Source of the DNA: Nitrospirales bacterium
GTDB taxonomy: Bacteria; Nitrospirota; Nitrospiria; Nitrospirales; UBA8639
DNA: 64,000 nucleotides
Direction: 5' to 3'
NCBI GenBank assembly: GCA_029261355.1
Contig: JAJDBM010000010.1
Location: 1-64,000 of the forward strand
Positions within the stretch are counted from its first letter, which is position 1; every line of letters begins with the position of its first letter. The notes beneath the pieces were generated by a model. That model searched no databases. It saw nothing but the letters and a program-made list of their open reading frames with translations, and was not told the origin of the DNA. A program made the position numbers and the translations under genes. This document shows, one piece after another, positions 8,969-18,748 of the stretch.

Positions 8969-10795
8969 ATGAGTATTCTCGCAACAAAAGATACACATGT
9001 CGTAATTCAGGGCGGAGTCGCGGGTGTTAACGCAGCCAAGCGAATGGCCGAGTTTCGGTATATGATTAAGCAACCACTGAACGTGTCGGCATTTGTCTAT
9101 CCGCCCGATGCTGGCAAGACGAATGACATTATCTGTGGAACGGAGTTGGTCGCGGTCCCGATTTATAAAACTGTTGCTGAGGCGACGGCCAACCATCCAG
9201 AAATTAATACAAGTCTTGTTTATGTAGGGGCGAACCGAGCCTATGAAGGGTCCTTGGATGCCTTGAATGATCCAAAAATACATACGGTGTCGATGATTAC
9301 CGAGGGTCTTCCGGAGAAAGACTCCAAGCTGTTAGGCAAACATGCCCGGAAACTTGGGAAAGTTTTTAACGGTCCGTCTTCTATTGGTGTGGTCTCTGCT
9401 GGGGAATGTCGATTAGGCGTGATCGGTGGTGCCTTTGATAATTTAACGGCCTGTAAGTTGTATCGTCCTGGGTCTTTTGGTGTGATCACCAAGTCCGGTG
9501 GTTTGAGCAACGAAATTATCTGGATTTGTTCGCAGTTTGCTGACGGTATTACAACTGCGATCGGTATCGGTGGTGACGCATACCCTGGCACCGACTATGT
9601 TAGTTACTTGGAAATGTTTGAGAACGACCTATCCACTAAAGCTGTGGTGATTGTTGGTGAAATGGGTGGTGACTTAGAAGAGCGTGCTGCAGAATGGTAT
9701 GGGGCCAAGAAACGACGAATTAAACTGTTAGCTGTTGTTTCTGGTTTTTGCCAAGAGAGTCTGCCGAAAGGTATGAAGTTTGGGCATGCTGGTGCAAAGG
9801 AAGGCTTGAAGGGAGAAGGTTCGGCTCGAGCGAAGTCCGAAGCTCTGAAGAAGTCTGGTGCCATTGTTCCAGATACATTTGGGGCATTAGGCCCTGCCAT
9901 TAAAGCCACTCATGAAGAACTTCTCAAGAGTGGTGAAGTGAAAGCCATCCCTGATCTTGCTCCGGCTGATGTTCCTCGACTTCCCAAAACAGTTGCGGAA
10001 GCGAAGAAGGATGGAGAAGTTCTTGTTGCGCCATTAATCAGGTCCACGATTAGTGATGACCGTGGTGATGAGCCATTGTATCAGGGCTATCCCGCCTCTG
10101 AGCTTATCAATAGTGGCTACGATATTCCGCATATTATTGGTTTGCTATGGGACAATAGATTAGTCTCAAAGCAGGAAGCTGAGATCATTAAGCGGATTAT
10201 TATGTTGTCTGCCGATCATGGACCATGTGTGAGTGGTGCTCTGACGACTGTTATTGCCGCTTGTGCAGGCATTGGGCTCTCTCAGGCCGTTGCCGCGGGT
10301 ATGATCATGATTGGGCCTCGGTTTGGTGGGGCCGTGACTGATGCAGGACGCTGGTTTAAATACGCGATCGATAACAAAATGTCGGTTGAAGACTTCCTTG
10401 CGTATATGAAGCAAAATGTGGGTCCTGTTCCTGGGATTGGCCATCGTGTGAAAAGTTTGAAGAATCCTGATAAGCGGGTCAAGGAACTTGTGGGCTATGT
10501 CAAAAGTTTAGGAATGAACACCCCACATTTGGATTTTGCCCTCGAAGTTGAAAAGATAACTTCAGTTAAAAAAGATAACCTTATTTTGAATGTTGATGGT
10601 ACGATGGCTGCGGTGCTGGTTGACATCAAGTTTCCAGTTGATAGTTTAAATGGATTCTTTATTCTTGCGAGAACCATTGGGATGATTGGTCATTGGACGG
10701 ATCAAAAACGCCAGGGCAGCCGACTGATTCGGTTGTTTGATTATCTTGTGAATTACGCTTCGCCAAAACGCCGAGAAGTTCCGCCTCTTAAATAA
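8969..10795 (+). CDS. aclA: ATP-citrate lyase, large subunit (AclA)
   Basis: A 608-residue protein. The first part (to about residue 330) resembles succinyl-CoA synthetase alpha: a CoA-binding Rossmann fold and the phosphohistidine motif FGHAGAKEG, with His273 as the expected phosphorylated residue. The C-terminal part (about 355-600) is citrate-synthase-like, with the SADHGPCVSGALT and GPRFGGAVTDAGRWF segments that bind citrate and CoA and catalyse the lyase step. AclA and AclB act as a hetero-oligomer in the cytoplasm. Its presence is the main evidence for the reductive TCA cycle here. ATG at 8969 lies after a purine-rich stretch (TTAGGAGA) at a suitable distance. Confidence 0.95.
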   Translation: MSILATKDTHVVIQGGVAGVNAAKRMAEFRYMIKQPLNVSAFVYPPDAGKTNDIICGTELVAVPIYKTVAEATANHPEINTSLVYVGANRAYEGSLDALNDPKIHTVSMITEGLPEKDSKLLGKHARKLGKVFNGPSSIGVVSAGECRLGVIGGAFDNLTACKLYRPGSFGVITKSGGLSNEIIWICSQFADGITTAIGIGGDAYPGTDYVSYLEMFENDLSTKAVVIVGEMGGDLEERAAEWYGAKKRRIKLLAVVSGFCQESLPKGMKFGHAGAKEGLKGEGSARAKSEALKKSGAIVPDTFGALGPAIKATHEELLKSGEVKAIPDLAPADVPRLPKTVAEAKKDGEVLVAPLIRSTISDDRGDEPLYQGYPASELINSGYDIPHIIGLLWDNRLVSKQEAEIIKRIIMLSADHGPCVSGALTTVIAACAGIGLSQAVAAGMIMIGPRFGGAVTDAGRWFKYAIDNKMSVEDFLAYMKQNVGPVPGIGHRVKSLKNPDKRVKELVGYVKSLGMNTPHLDFALEVEKITSVKKDNLILNVDGTMAAVLVDIKFPVDSLNGFFILARTIGMIGHWTDQKRQGSRLIRLFDYLVNYASPKRREVPPLK

Positions 10796-10865
10796 CGCGA
10801 TTTTATTGTTGATTTCCAATTGAGGGCTTTATTTCCTGCAATTGGGCAAATATGGAGAGAATGCT

Positions 10866-13112
10866 ATGTCCCTAGAGCTTGTACAAAAACTATATGCCTC
10901 AATGCCTGGTGTCATCGAAAAAGCCAGAAAGAAGTTTGGACGGCCGTTGACATTAGCGGAGAAAATTCTTGTTTCACATGCTGATGATTTTGATGCCCAG
11001 GTTTGGGATCGTGGCAAAGCCATGTTAGCGCTTCGGCCAGATCGTGTGGCCATGCAGGATGCCACTGCGCAAATGGCGATGTTGCAGTTTATCCAAGCAG
11101 GGAAAAAGCAAGCGGCGGTACCGAGCACGATTCATTGCGATCATCTTATTCGTGCTGAGATGGGCTCACAAAAAGATCTGATGATTGCGAATGATGAAAA
11201 TCGGGAAGTCTATAATTTTTTAGCATCGGCAGGGAAGAAATACGGAATTGGGTTTTGGAAGCCAGGAGCTGGGATCATTCATCAGGTCGTGTTAGAAAAT
11301 TACGCGTTTCCTGGTGGTCTCATTATTGGGACTGATTCTCATACCCCCAATGGGGGTGGTTTAGGCATGCTCGCCATTGGTGTCGGTGGAGCCGATGCCG
11401 GAGAAGTGATGGCCGGTCTTCCGTGGGAAGTCTTGCACCCAAAGCTTATTGGTGTGAAGTTGACCGGGAAGCTCAGCGGTTGGGCCTCACCTAAGGATGT
11501 CATCCTTTATATCTGTGGAAAGCTCACGGTCAAAGGCGGAACCAACAAGATTGTTGAGTACTTTGGCCCTGGTGCAGAAACCATCAGTGCCACCGGAAAA
11601 GGAACAATCACGAATATGGGCGCTGAACTTGGCGCGACGACATCAGTGTTTCCATTTGATCAGAAAATGGTGGCCTACCTGAATATTACTGAGCGTGCAG
11701 ATATCGCCAAATTGGCAGAAGCCAATCGGGAACTGTTAGTCGCTGATCCTGAAGTCTATGCCTCACCTGAAAAATATTACGACGAGATTGTGGAAATTGA
11801 TCTGTCGACGCTTGAACCTCATGTTGTGGGTCCGCATTCACCAGATCTAGCGCGACCAATCTCAAAATTAGCCGCAGAGGCGAAGGAAAAAGGCTATCCT
11901 GTCGAACTCAAGGCTACATTGGTGGGGAGTTGTACCAATTCATCATATGAAGATATTGGACGTGCGGCACATATTGCGGAACAGGGATTGAAAGCAGGTC
12001 TGAAAGCCAAAACGGCTTTTCTTGTGAGTCCTGGATCTGAGCGGATCTTCCACACTATGAAGCGTGATGGATTTATGAAAACGTTTGAAGATATGGGTGC
12101 CACGGTTTTAGCCAATGCCTGTGGTCCATGTATTGGTCAATGGAAGCGTCCGGATGGCGTGAAAGGCAAAGCGGATTCGATTGTAAGTACGTTTAATCGG
12201 AATTTCCCTGGCCGAAATGATGGAATTGCTGAGACGCTGTCGTTTTTAGCAAGTCCTGAAGTGGTGACGGCTTATGCGTTTGCTGGTGATTTAGGGTTTG
12301 ACCCCGTTAATCAAACCATCAAGACTGCAGATGGAACAGATCTCAAGTTTGATCCCCCGCAGGGTGAAGAATTACCGGCGAATGGTTTTGCTAAAGGTGA
12401 GGAAGGCTTTGTCCCTCCGGCAGAAAATGGAGAAGGCCTTGAGGTGGATCTTCCACCGACAAGTGAGCGTCTTCAACTTTTACAGCCGTTTCCGAAGTGG
12501 GACGGAAAAGATTTTGAGAAATTACCGCTTCTTTTGAAAACCAAGGGAAAGACCACAACCGATCATATTTCTCCTGCCGGTCCATGGCTCAAGTTTCGTG
12601 GGCATCTCGATAAAATCAGTGACAATATGTTCTTGGGGGCAACCAATTCGTTTTCTAGCGAGCCTGGGAAAGGCACTAATGTTTTGACTGGAGAGTCAGG
12701 TCTTACCATGGCGCAAATTGCGCGAGACTACAAGTCCAAGGGCGTTGGTTCGTTTGTTGTTGGTGATGAAAACTACGGTGAAGGAAGTAGCCGTGAACAT
12801 GCAGCCATGTCTCCACGATTCTTGGGTGTCTTAGCTGTGCTTACCAAGAGCTTTGCTCGCATCCATGAAACCAACTTAAAGAAGCAGGGCGCGTTGCCGA
12901 TGACGTTTGCGAATCCGAGTGATTATGATCAGATTGAGCAGGAAGACCAATTCTCAGTCCATGGATTGAGTGATTTAGCTCCAGATCAGCCTATCGATAT
13001 TACTATTCATAAGAAAGATGGAAAAGAGATCAAGATCAAGGGGAACCATAGTTTTACTGAGCCGCAGATTGCTTGGTTTAAATCGGGTTCAGCCTTAAAT
13101 GCCTTGAACTAA
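10866..13112 (+). CDS. acn: Aconitate hydratase
   Basis: A 748-residue aconitase, interconverting citrate and isocitrate through a 4Fe-4S cluster. The cluster cysteines are visible: Cys356 in LVGSCTNSSYEDI, then Cys419 and Cys422 in ANACGPCIGQW. The C-terminal swivel domain follows (about 560-748), with the GDENYGEGSSREHAA motif. The length suits the AcnA/mitochondrial-type family rather than the roughly 860-residue AcnB. I chose ATG 10866 because GGAGAG at 10854-10859 sits six bases before it; a TTG 24 bases upstream is in frame but poorly placed. Third gene of the rTCA operon, 70 bases after aclA. Confidence 0.95.
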   Translation: MSLELVQKLYASMPGVIEKARKKFGRPLTLAEKILVSHADDFDAQVWDRGKAMLALRPDRVAMQDATAQMAMLQFIQAGKKQAAVPSTIHCDHLIRAEMGSQKDLMIANDENREVYNFLASAGKKYGIGFWKPGAGIIHQVVLENYAFPGGLIIGTDSHTPNGGGLGMLAIGVGGADAGEVMAGLPWEVLHPKLIGVKLTGKLSGWASPKDVILYICGKLTVKGGTNKIVEYFGPGAETISATGKGTITNMGAELGATTSVFPFDQKMVAYLNITERADIAKLAEANRELLVADPEVYASPEKYYDEIVEIDLSTLEPHVVGPHSPDLARPISKLAAEAKEKGYPVELKATLVGSCTNSSYEDIGRAAHIAEQGLKAGLKAKTAFLVSPGSERIFHTMKRDGFMKTFEDMGATVLANACGPCIGQWKRPDGVKGKADSIVSTFNRNFPGRNDGIAETLSFLASPEVVTAYAFAGDLGFDPVNQTIKTADGTDLKFDPPQGEELPANGFAKGEEGFVPPAENGEGLEVDLPPTSERLQLLQPFPKWDGKDFEKLPLLLKTKGKTTTDHISPAGPWLKFRGHLDKISDNMFLGATNSFSSEPGKGTNVLTGESGLTMAQIARDYKSKGVGSFVVGDENYGEGSSREHAAMSPRFLGVLAVLTKSFARIHETNLKKQGALPMTFANPSDYDQIEQEDQFSVHGLSDLAPDQPIDITIHKKDGKEIKIKGNHSFTEPQIAWFKSGSALNALN

Positions 13113-13144
13113 TTATTCATGACAGTTATTCCATTCTATGCATT

Positions 13145-13864
13145 ATGACTACTGAGGCATTTGATAAAAAAGGGACAGTGGAACAAGAGGACGGTCTTCA
13201 ACCGCAGATGGTTACGGTGGAGATTGAGGGCAAGCCTCATCGAGTTCCAGCTGGGATAACCCTAATCAAGGCGCTATGGTATAGCGGTCAAGAAGTGATT
13301 CGTGGCGTTGGATGTCTTGGTGGATTTTGTGGGGCATGTGCGACCTACTACCGGACAAAAGATGATCCAAAGGTCAAAACGTGTTTGGCATGTTCATTTG
13401 CTGTTGAAGACGGAATGTCCTTTTCGTTCATGCCGGCATTTCCGGCCAGAAAAGCGACCTATGATCTAGCGAAGCTCACAGACCCCAAACAAGACCTCTT
13501 TACTCTGTATCCTGAAGCGCCCCTCTGTCGAAATTGTAATGCTTGTACGGAGGCCTGTCCGCAATCGATTGACGTTCGAGAGGGAGTGTGGAAGGCTGTA
13601 TTTGGTGACTTCAAGGCTGTTTCTGAAATGTTTATGGATTGTGTGATGTGCGGAATGTGTGCTCCAGTATGTATTGCCGATATTGCGCCAAACCTTGTGG
13701 CTCTTTATGCGAGCCGTGCCCAAGGTGTACATTTCACTGACAAGCCAGAAGGTTTAGATAAGAGAATTCAGGCGATCGAACAGGGACGTTATCAAGCTGA
13801 CTGGGCAAGAGTGTTGAATATGAATGATGAAGAATTGCAGCAGGCTTCCGCCAAAATTTTGTAG
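13145..13864 (+). CDS. frdB: Fumarate reductase-type iron-sulfur subunit
   Basis: A 239-residue electron-transfer subunit. The N-terminal half is a plant-type 2Fe-2S domain with CLGGFCGAC (about residues 58-66) and a fourth cysteine in CLACSF. The C-terminal half has two cysteine clusters, CRNCNACTEACP and CVMCGMCAPVC, like the dicluster domain of succinate dehydrogenase/fumarate reductase B subunits or TfrB. It should pass electrons to the flavoprotein encoded next. No membrane-anchor subunit is nearby, which suggests a soluble enzyme like the rTCA fumarate reductases of Aquificales (inference). ATG 13145 has no obvious Shine-Dalgarno, 33 bases after acn. Confidence 0.8.
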   Translation: MTTEAFDKKGTVEQEDGLQPQMVTVEIEGKPHRVPAGITLIKALWYSGQEVIRGVGCLGGFCGACATYYRTKDDPKVKTCLACSFAVEDGMSFSFMPAFPARKATYDLAKLTDPKQDLFTLYPEAPLCRNCNACTEACPQSIDVREGVWKAVFGDFKAVSEMFMDCVMCGMCAPVCIADIAPNLVALYASRAQGVHFTDKPEGLDKRIQAIEQGRYQADWARVLNMNDEELQQASAKIL

Positions 13865-14017
13865 GTACGATTGTTTCGAAGCTGCAGTATCCGTTAATGA
13901 AAGATGATATTCGATTCCCTGGAACATGATTGTTCCAATTGTATTTGTGCCTGGTATGCGATGATTGTATAGCTCGTCGGTTATCTACTCAAGACTGTTA
14001 ACTTTATAGGTGTTCTA

Positions 14018-15598
14018 GTGGATCTCACTGCTCTTCATGACATTGTGCACAAGTCTCGCGATGCGCGACGATTGCAGTCCATTCAAAAAAATACTCCTGC
14101 TGAACGCGATACACTCATAAAAAAATATCATCCAGATCATCGAGAGCAAGCCTATCGACCAATTAAATTTGGTCCGAATGCTGGTGATCAGACAGTCAGA
14201 GAGTTGGCGTCTATTTTAGAAGGCGAAAGCCCTATTCCAGCTGACTTACCATTAATTCCTGATTATTCTGTTGATGTGCTCGTCGTTGGCGGTGGCGGCG
14301 CGGGTTGTGCGGCTGCATTGCATGCGCATGCGGAGGGAGCCAATGTATTGTTAGCGACGAAACTTCGTCTCGTCGATTCCAATTCTGTCATGGCACAAGG
14401 TGGGATGCAGATTGCTGTAGCTCCTGATGACTCACCAGTCCAACATTTTCTCGATACCCTCAAGGGCGGTCATATGAAAAACGACCATGCGCTTTTGAAG
14501 GTTATGGTTGAAGAAGGGCCAACGATTGCCAAGTGGTTGATTGAGCTCGGTGTGTTGTTCGATCGCGATGCTGATGGCAATCTTCATGTCAAAAAAGGGG
14601 GGGGCAGTTCAAAGGAGCGCCTGTTGACCTGCTCAGACTATACAGGATTAGAAATAATGCGTGTGCTCAAGGATGAGGTTTTAAATCAAAAAATTCCTCT
14701 TCTTGAATTCGCTGCGGCTTTGGAGCTGTTAAGCGATGAACATGGCAATTGTACTGGTGCGGTATTACAGGATTTGGACAACAAGCGTCTTGTTATTGTG
14801 GCTGCAAAAACGGTCATTCTCGCAACAGGGGGCATTGGTCGTCTCCATATACAAGGGTTTCCGACGAGCAATCATTATGGAGCCACAGGGGATGGTTTGG
14901 CGATGGCCTATCGAATGGGTTCGCCTTTAGTCCAGATCGATACATTTCAATACCATCCGTCTGGTGGTATCTATCCAGAACAACTACTGGGGGCCCTTGT
15001 GACGGAAGGTATTCGCTCAGAAGGTGGGCATCTTGTCAATGGCAAGGGTGAACGGTTCGTCAATGAACTCGATACTCGTGACGTTGTTTCCTCATCCATC
15101 ATTCGTGAATGTGAGGAAGGGCGAGGGGTCCAAGTCGCATCGGGGCGAGTTGGAGTCTGGCTGGATACACCGCTGCTTGACGCAGAACATGGTGAGGGTA
15201 CTCTCGATAAACATTTTCCAGCGATGGTCAAACAATACGAGCGATTCAACGTCGATATTCGCAAGGATCCAGTCCTGATTTACCCCACCCTTCATTATCA
15301 AAATGGTGGCGTGAAAATAGATGAAAACAGTGAATCTCCAGTGAAAAATTTATTTGTGGCTGGTGAAGCCTCTGGCGGGCTTCACGGACGAAACCGGTTA
15401 ATGGGGAATTCGCTCTTAGATCTAATGGTTTTTGGGAAACGCGCAGGTTTGACGGCTGCCGCTCGGGCAAAGTCTGACCCACAAGGATCATTATCACTTG
15501 CCCATTTGAAGGACTTTCGTGCTGAAGCTAAAAAGCACGGGGTCACCGATCAGATCACGTCACCGATGGTGTTGCCAGCCTATACACGAAATCCATAG
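14018..15598 (+). CDS. frdA: Fumarate reductase-type flavoprotein subunit
   Basis: A 526-residue FAD protein of the fumarate reductase/succinate dehydrogenase/L-aspartate oxidase superfamily. It has the dinucleotide-binding VDVLVVGGGGAGCAAALHA near residue 85, preceded by an unusual 80-residue extension. The SNSVMAQGGMQ and TSNHYGATGDGLAMA segments and a TEGIRSEGGHLVN...RDVVS active-site region follow, and then GGLHGRNRLMGNSLLDLMVFG near the end. The helical C-terminal domain of SdhA/FrdA is cut short. Placed after frdB it most likely reduces fumarate to succinate in the rTCA cycle. GTG start at 14018 with a weak AGG upstream. Aspartate oxidase is less likely given the paired iron-sulfur subunit. 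Confidence 0.82.
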   Translation: MDLTALHDIVHKSRDARRLQSIQKNTPAERDTLIKKYHPDHREQAYRPIKFGPNAGDQTVRELASILEGESPIPADLPLIPDYSVDVLVVGGGGAGCAAALHAHAEGANVLLATKLRLVDSNSVMAQGGMQIAVAPDDSPVQHFLDTLKGGHMKNDHALLKVMVEEGPTIAKWLIELGVLFDRDADGNLHVKKGGGSSKERLLTCSDYTGLEIMRVLKDEVLNQKIPLLEFAAALELLSDEHGNCTGAVLQDLDNKRLVIVAAKTVILATGGIGRLHIQGFPTSNHYGATGDGLAMAYRMGSPLVQIDTFQYHPSGGIYPEQLLGALVTEGIRSEGGHLVNGKGERFVNELDTRDVVSSSIIRECEEGRGVQVASGRVGVWLDTPLLDAEHGEGTLDKHFPAMVKQYERFNVDIRKDPVLIYPTLHYQNGGVKIDENSESPVKNLFVAGEASGGLHGRNRLMGNSLLDLMVFGKRAGLTAAARAKSDPQGSLSLAHLKDFRAEAKKHGVTDQITSPMVLPAYTRNP

Positions 15599-15660
15599 TT
15601 CTTTGTGACAATGGGTGAGAGGCGAGAATCATAATCGCCTAATAGGGAAAAGGATTAGAT

Positions 15661-16845
15661 ATGAACATTCATGAATTTCAAGCAAAGCAACTTTTCGCCC
15701 AATTTGGCGTACCCGTGCCGAAAGGGAAGGAAGTTAAGAATGCGCGTGCTGCTGAAAAATGGGTAGCTACTTTGGATACGCCTGTCTATGTCGTGAAAGC
15801 CCAAATTCATGCAGGCGGCCGTGGAAAAGCTGGTGGCGTCAAAATCACAAAGAATCAAGATGAAGTTCCAGGGTTAGTGACAGAACTAATTGGCAAAACA
15901 CTCGTGACCCATCAGACCGGTCCAAGCGGACGTAAAGTGAGACGATTACTTGTCGAAGAAGGAGCGGGCATTGATAAAGAACTCTATCTCAGTCTGTTAG
16001 TGGATCGTGATACAGGATGTCCGACATTCATTGCGAGCACAGAAGGTGGGATGGAAATTGAAGAAGTGGCTGAGAAGACGCCTGAAAAAGTGCTCAAGGA
16101 AGCCATTGATCCTGCGGTGGGATTTCAAGCACATAATGGAAGAAACTTAGCCTTTGGGCTTGGGTTGCCGACGTTGGAACCTGCCGTTGTGAAACCGTTT
16201 TTTCAGATGCTGGAAAATCTCTATCGCTTATTTATGGAGAAAAATGCAGCTCTTGTCGAAATCAACCCCTTGGTGATTACCACTGATAAGAAGCTCATAG
16301 CTTTAGATGGCAAAGTTTCTTTTGATGATAACGCATTATATAAACATCCTGATATTCTAAAATTGCGTGATCTTCACGAAGAAGAGCCCATGGAGGTTGA
16401 GGCGGGTAAGCACAATCTCAACTACGTCAAACTCGATGGCAATATTGGATGCATGGTCAATGGTGCTGGATTAGCAATGGCCACGATGGATGTGATTAAG
16501 TTAGCCGGTTCTGAACCAGCCAATTTTCTTGATGTCGGTGGTGGAGCCACGAAGGAAACTGTGGCGGCTGGATTTAGAATTCTCTTGAAGGATAAAAAAG
16601 TTAAAGGCATATTTGTCAATATTTTTGGTGGCATTGTGCGATGTGAGCGAATAGCCAATGGGGTGATTGATGCCGCGAAAGAGGTTGGCATTAAACTGCC
16701 GGTCGTTGTGCGACTGCAAGGAACGAACGCAGAAGAGGGCAGAAAGCTGCTTGCGGAGTCAGGACTGAAAGTTGAGGTGGCGACGGATCTTTGGGAAGCG
16801 GCACAGAAAATCGTCGCACTTTGTAGTAAAAACAAGAAGTCCTGA
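15661..16845 (+). CDS. sucC: Succinyl-CoA synthetase, beta subunit
   Basis: A 394-residue ADP/GDP-forming succinyl-CoA ligase beta subunit of usual length. It begins with MNIHEFQAKQLFAQFGVPVP, contains KAQIHAGGRGKAGGVK (nucleotide-binding ATP-grasp region, about residues 46-61) and the metal-binding ALVEINPLV near residue 199, and ends in a CoA-ligase domain with IFVNIFGGIVRCE. In this pathway it would activate succinate to succinyl-CoA for carboxylation to 2-oxoglutarate. ATG 15661 follows AAAAGGA. It lies 62 bases after frdA and 38 before sucD, in one transcription direction. Confidence 0.96.
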   Translation: MNIHEFQAKQLFAQFGVPVPKGKEVKNARAAEKWVATLDTPVYVVKAQIHAGGRGKAGGVKITKNQDEVPGLVTELIGKTLVTHQTGPSGRKVRRLLVEEGAGIDKELYLSLLVDRDTGCPTFIASTEGGMEIEEVAEKTPEKVLKEAIDPAVGFQAHNGRNLAFGLGLPTLEPAVVKPFFQMLENLYRLFMEKNAALVEINPLVITTDKKLIALDGKVSFDDNALYKHPDILKLRDLHEEEPMEVEAGKHNLNYVKLDGNIGCMVNGAGLAMATMDVIKLAGSEPANFLDVGGGATKETVAAGFRILLKDKKVKGIFVNIFGGIVRCERIANGVIDAAKEVGIKLPVVVRLQGTNAEEGRKLLAESGLKVEVATDLWEAAQKIVALCSKNKKS

Positions 16846-16883
16846 TTAGCTATTGCGTTTTCAATTATTGAAAGGTTCTACAC

Positions 16884-17756
16884 ATGAGTATTTTGGTCGA
16901 TAAAAACACACGAGTGGTGGTGCAGGGCATTACAGGAAAAGAAGGTTCATTCCATGCGACTCAATGCAAGGCTTATGGCACACAAGTTGTGGCAGGCGTG
17001 ACTCCTGGAAAGGCTGGTCAAGAAGTTGAGGGCATTCCGGTGTTTAATACTGTTCGTGATGCCGTTAAAAAAACTGATGCGACCACCTCATTGATTTTTG
17101 TCCCTCCACCATTTGCCGCTGATGCTATTTTAGAAGCCATTGAAGCGGGAGTCTGGCTCATTATCTGTATTTCCGAAGGTATTCCTGTCAATGATATGGT
17201 CAAGGTTAAGAGGGCATTGAGCGGACATGCCACACGTTTGATTGGCCCGAATTGCCCAGGAATTATTACAGCTGATGAATGTAAAATCGGTATTATGCCA
17301 GGCTTCATTCACAAAAAAGGAAAAGTTGGTGTTATCTCTCGGAGTGGCACTCTGACATACGAAGCAGTAAATCAACTCACAAATCTTGGGTTGGGTGAAA
17401 CCACTTGCGTTGGAATCGGAGGCGATCCAATTATTGGGACTGGATATATCGATCTTTTACAAATGTTTGAAGAAGATGATGAAACTGAAGCTGTCGTGAT
17501 GATTGGCGAAATTGGCGGTGATGCTGAAGACAAGGCTGCTGAGTTCATCAAAGGCAATGTGAGCAAGCCCGTGGTGAGTTTTATTGCAGGCATTACGGCC
17601 CCTCCTGGTCGACGTATGGGGCATGCCGGAGCAATTATTACAGGGGGGAAGGGCACTGCTGCTGAGAAAATGGCGACACTTGAAGCGGCTGGAGTGCATG
17701 TAGTGAATAATCCTGCAGAGATCGGCAATGCAGTAAAGAGTGCATTGGGTGTATGA
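16884..17756 (+). CDS. sucD: Succinyl-CoA synthetase, alpha subunit
   Basis: A 290-residue alpha subunit, the usual length. Start [20 protein letters not shown] includes the CoA-binding Rossmann motif; [20 protein letters not shown] is a family signature, and [18 protein letters not shown] carries the phosphorylated histidine (about residue 249). ATG 16884 has AAAGG suitably placed. It is the last gene of the aclB-aclA-acn-frdB-frdA-sucC-sucD run. No clear hairpin terminator follows. Confidence 0.96.
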   Translation: MSILVDKNTRVVVQGITGKEGSFHATQCKAYGTQVVAGVTPGKAGQEVEGIPVFNTVRDAVKKTDATTSLIFVPPPFAADAILEAIEAGVWLIICISEGIPVNDMVKVKRALSGHATRLIGPNCPGIITADECKIGIMPGFIHKKGKVGVISRSGTLTYEAVNQLTNLGLGETTCVGIGGDPIIGTGYIDLLQMFEEDDETEAVVMIGEIGGDAEDKAAEFIKGNVSKPVVSFIAGITAPPGRRMGHAGAIITGGKGTAAEKMATLEAAGVHVVNNPAEIGNAVKSALGV

Positions 17757-18159
17757 GAAACACATATTTCGCATGTTTGGGACATTGAGTTCCTGGATTA
17801 TTTAATATCATCGTTGTCTTACTTCCCCTAGATAGCACTGCTACGCTACGCACTGCGTCGTTGCCTGTCGTCTCAGGTACTCATGTTCTTATCCCCTTTC
17901 GTCAAACCCAGAGTCTGTTTCCTGTAACGACCCATCTTTCGTTCGACTAACCTCTCTGCTCAATATCGCCCCTTCTGAAAAGTTGAGATTCTATTCGTAC
18001 TTTTTACCGTAGGTTAGAGCTAATTGTATTCTGTTCAATTATTTTCGTGAGTCTTGAGCTATAGTTATCAATATTGAGTTGCCTTAATCTCCTGATGAGG
18101 CAATATTTACGTAAGTATTTGATAAAGATGCCGATAAAGAACAATGTAGAGGTGAAATT
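17757..18159. other. No gene seen
   Basis: A 403-base gap after sucD without a convincing open frame. The short string GCTACGCTACGCACTGCG near 17840 is mildly repetitive. The promoter of the STAS gene presumably lies in the A+T-rich right end; GAGGTGAAATT just before 18160 is its Shine-Dalgarno region. Confidence 0.4.
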
Positions 18160-18516
18160 ATGCAAGTTATGGAACGTTTAGAAGGCGATGTTTTAGTGTT
18201 AATGATCTCTGGTCGTCTGAGTTTTTATTCGAGAAAGGTATTCCAGGCGGTTATTAACAATGCCAGCGCCACAAGAGCCCATCATATTATTGTGAATATG
18301 AGAAATGTGACGGGTATTGATAGTGCGGCGTTAGGATTCCTCGCCTTAGCCCAGCTCAATCTTGATGGAAAAAATGTTGGGATGAGTCTGGTTGCTCCTC
18401 CGAAGCATATTAAAGATATGTTAGAGAAGGTAAATTTCACTAAATTAATTCCTACCTATGCAACCGAAAAGCAGGTCTTATCCGAACGAGCTTTTATTCT
18501 TGGGCAATCTGCCTAA
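18160..18516 (+). CDS. STAS-domain protein (anti-sigma factor antagonist type)
   Basis: A 118-residue single STAS domain, like SpoIIAA/RsbV proteins that bind anti-sigma kinases and are regulated by phosphorylation. The conserved strand-turn region reads VNMRNVTGIDSAALGFLALA (about residues 47-66), in which Ser57 in the IDSAAL motif is the expected phosphorylation site. ATG 18160 with Shine-Dalgarno GAGGTG. No anti-sigma kinase gene is adjacent, so its partner is unknown. Confidence 0.85.
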   Translation: MQVMERLEGDVLVLMISGRLSFYSRKVFQAVINNASATRAHHIIVNMRNVTGIDSAALGFLALAQLNLDGKNVGMSLVAPPKHIKDMLEKVNFTKLIPTYATEKQVLSERAFILGQSA

Positions 18517-18748
18517 TTCAAGTTTCCTCGTTTTTTATCCTCCATTCACTGTACAGTAGGTTACGCACCCATCTTTTTTGCAAGAGAGGTAAACGCAACT
18601 ATGCCTCAGGTGTCGTGGCATAGCCTTTTATCTTTAGGCAGGGTATATGGCTGAAATCATCATGCCTTTTCTCTGTAATGTTTTGCTACAATCAATCCGT
18701 TGTCATTATGACCTCGGTTATAGGTTACTTTTCCCGAAGGTACGCTAG

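Noticed and set aside
13466-13732. 88-codon minus-strand frame inside frdB
   Set aside because: It lies wholly inside the iron-sulfur subunit gene, which has clear cysteine clusters; the frame has no start signal.
17757-18159. Search for a small RNA or gene after sucD
   Set aside because: No terminator, conserved motif or coding frame was visible.
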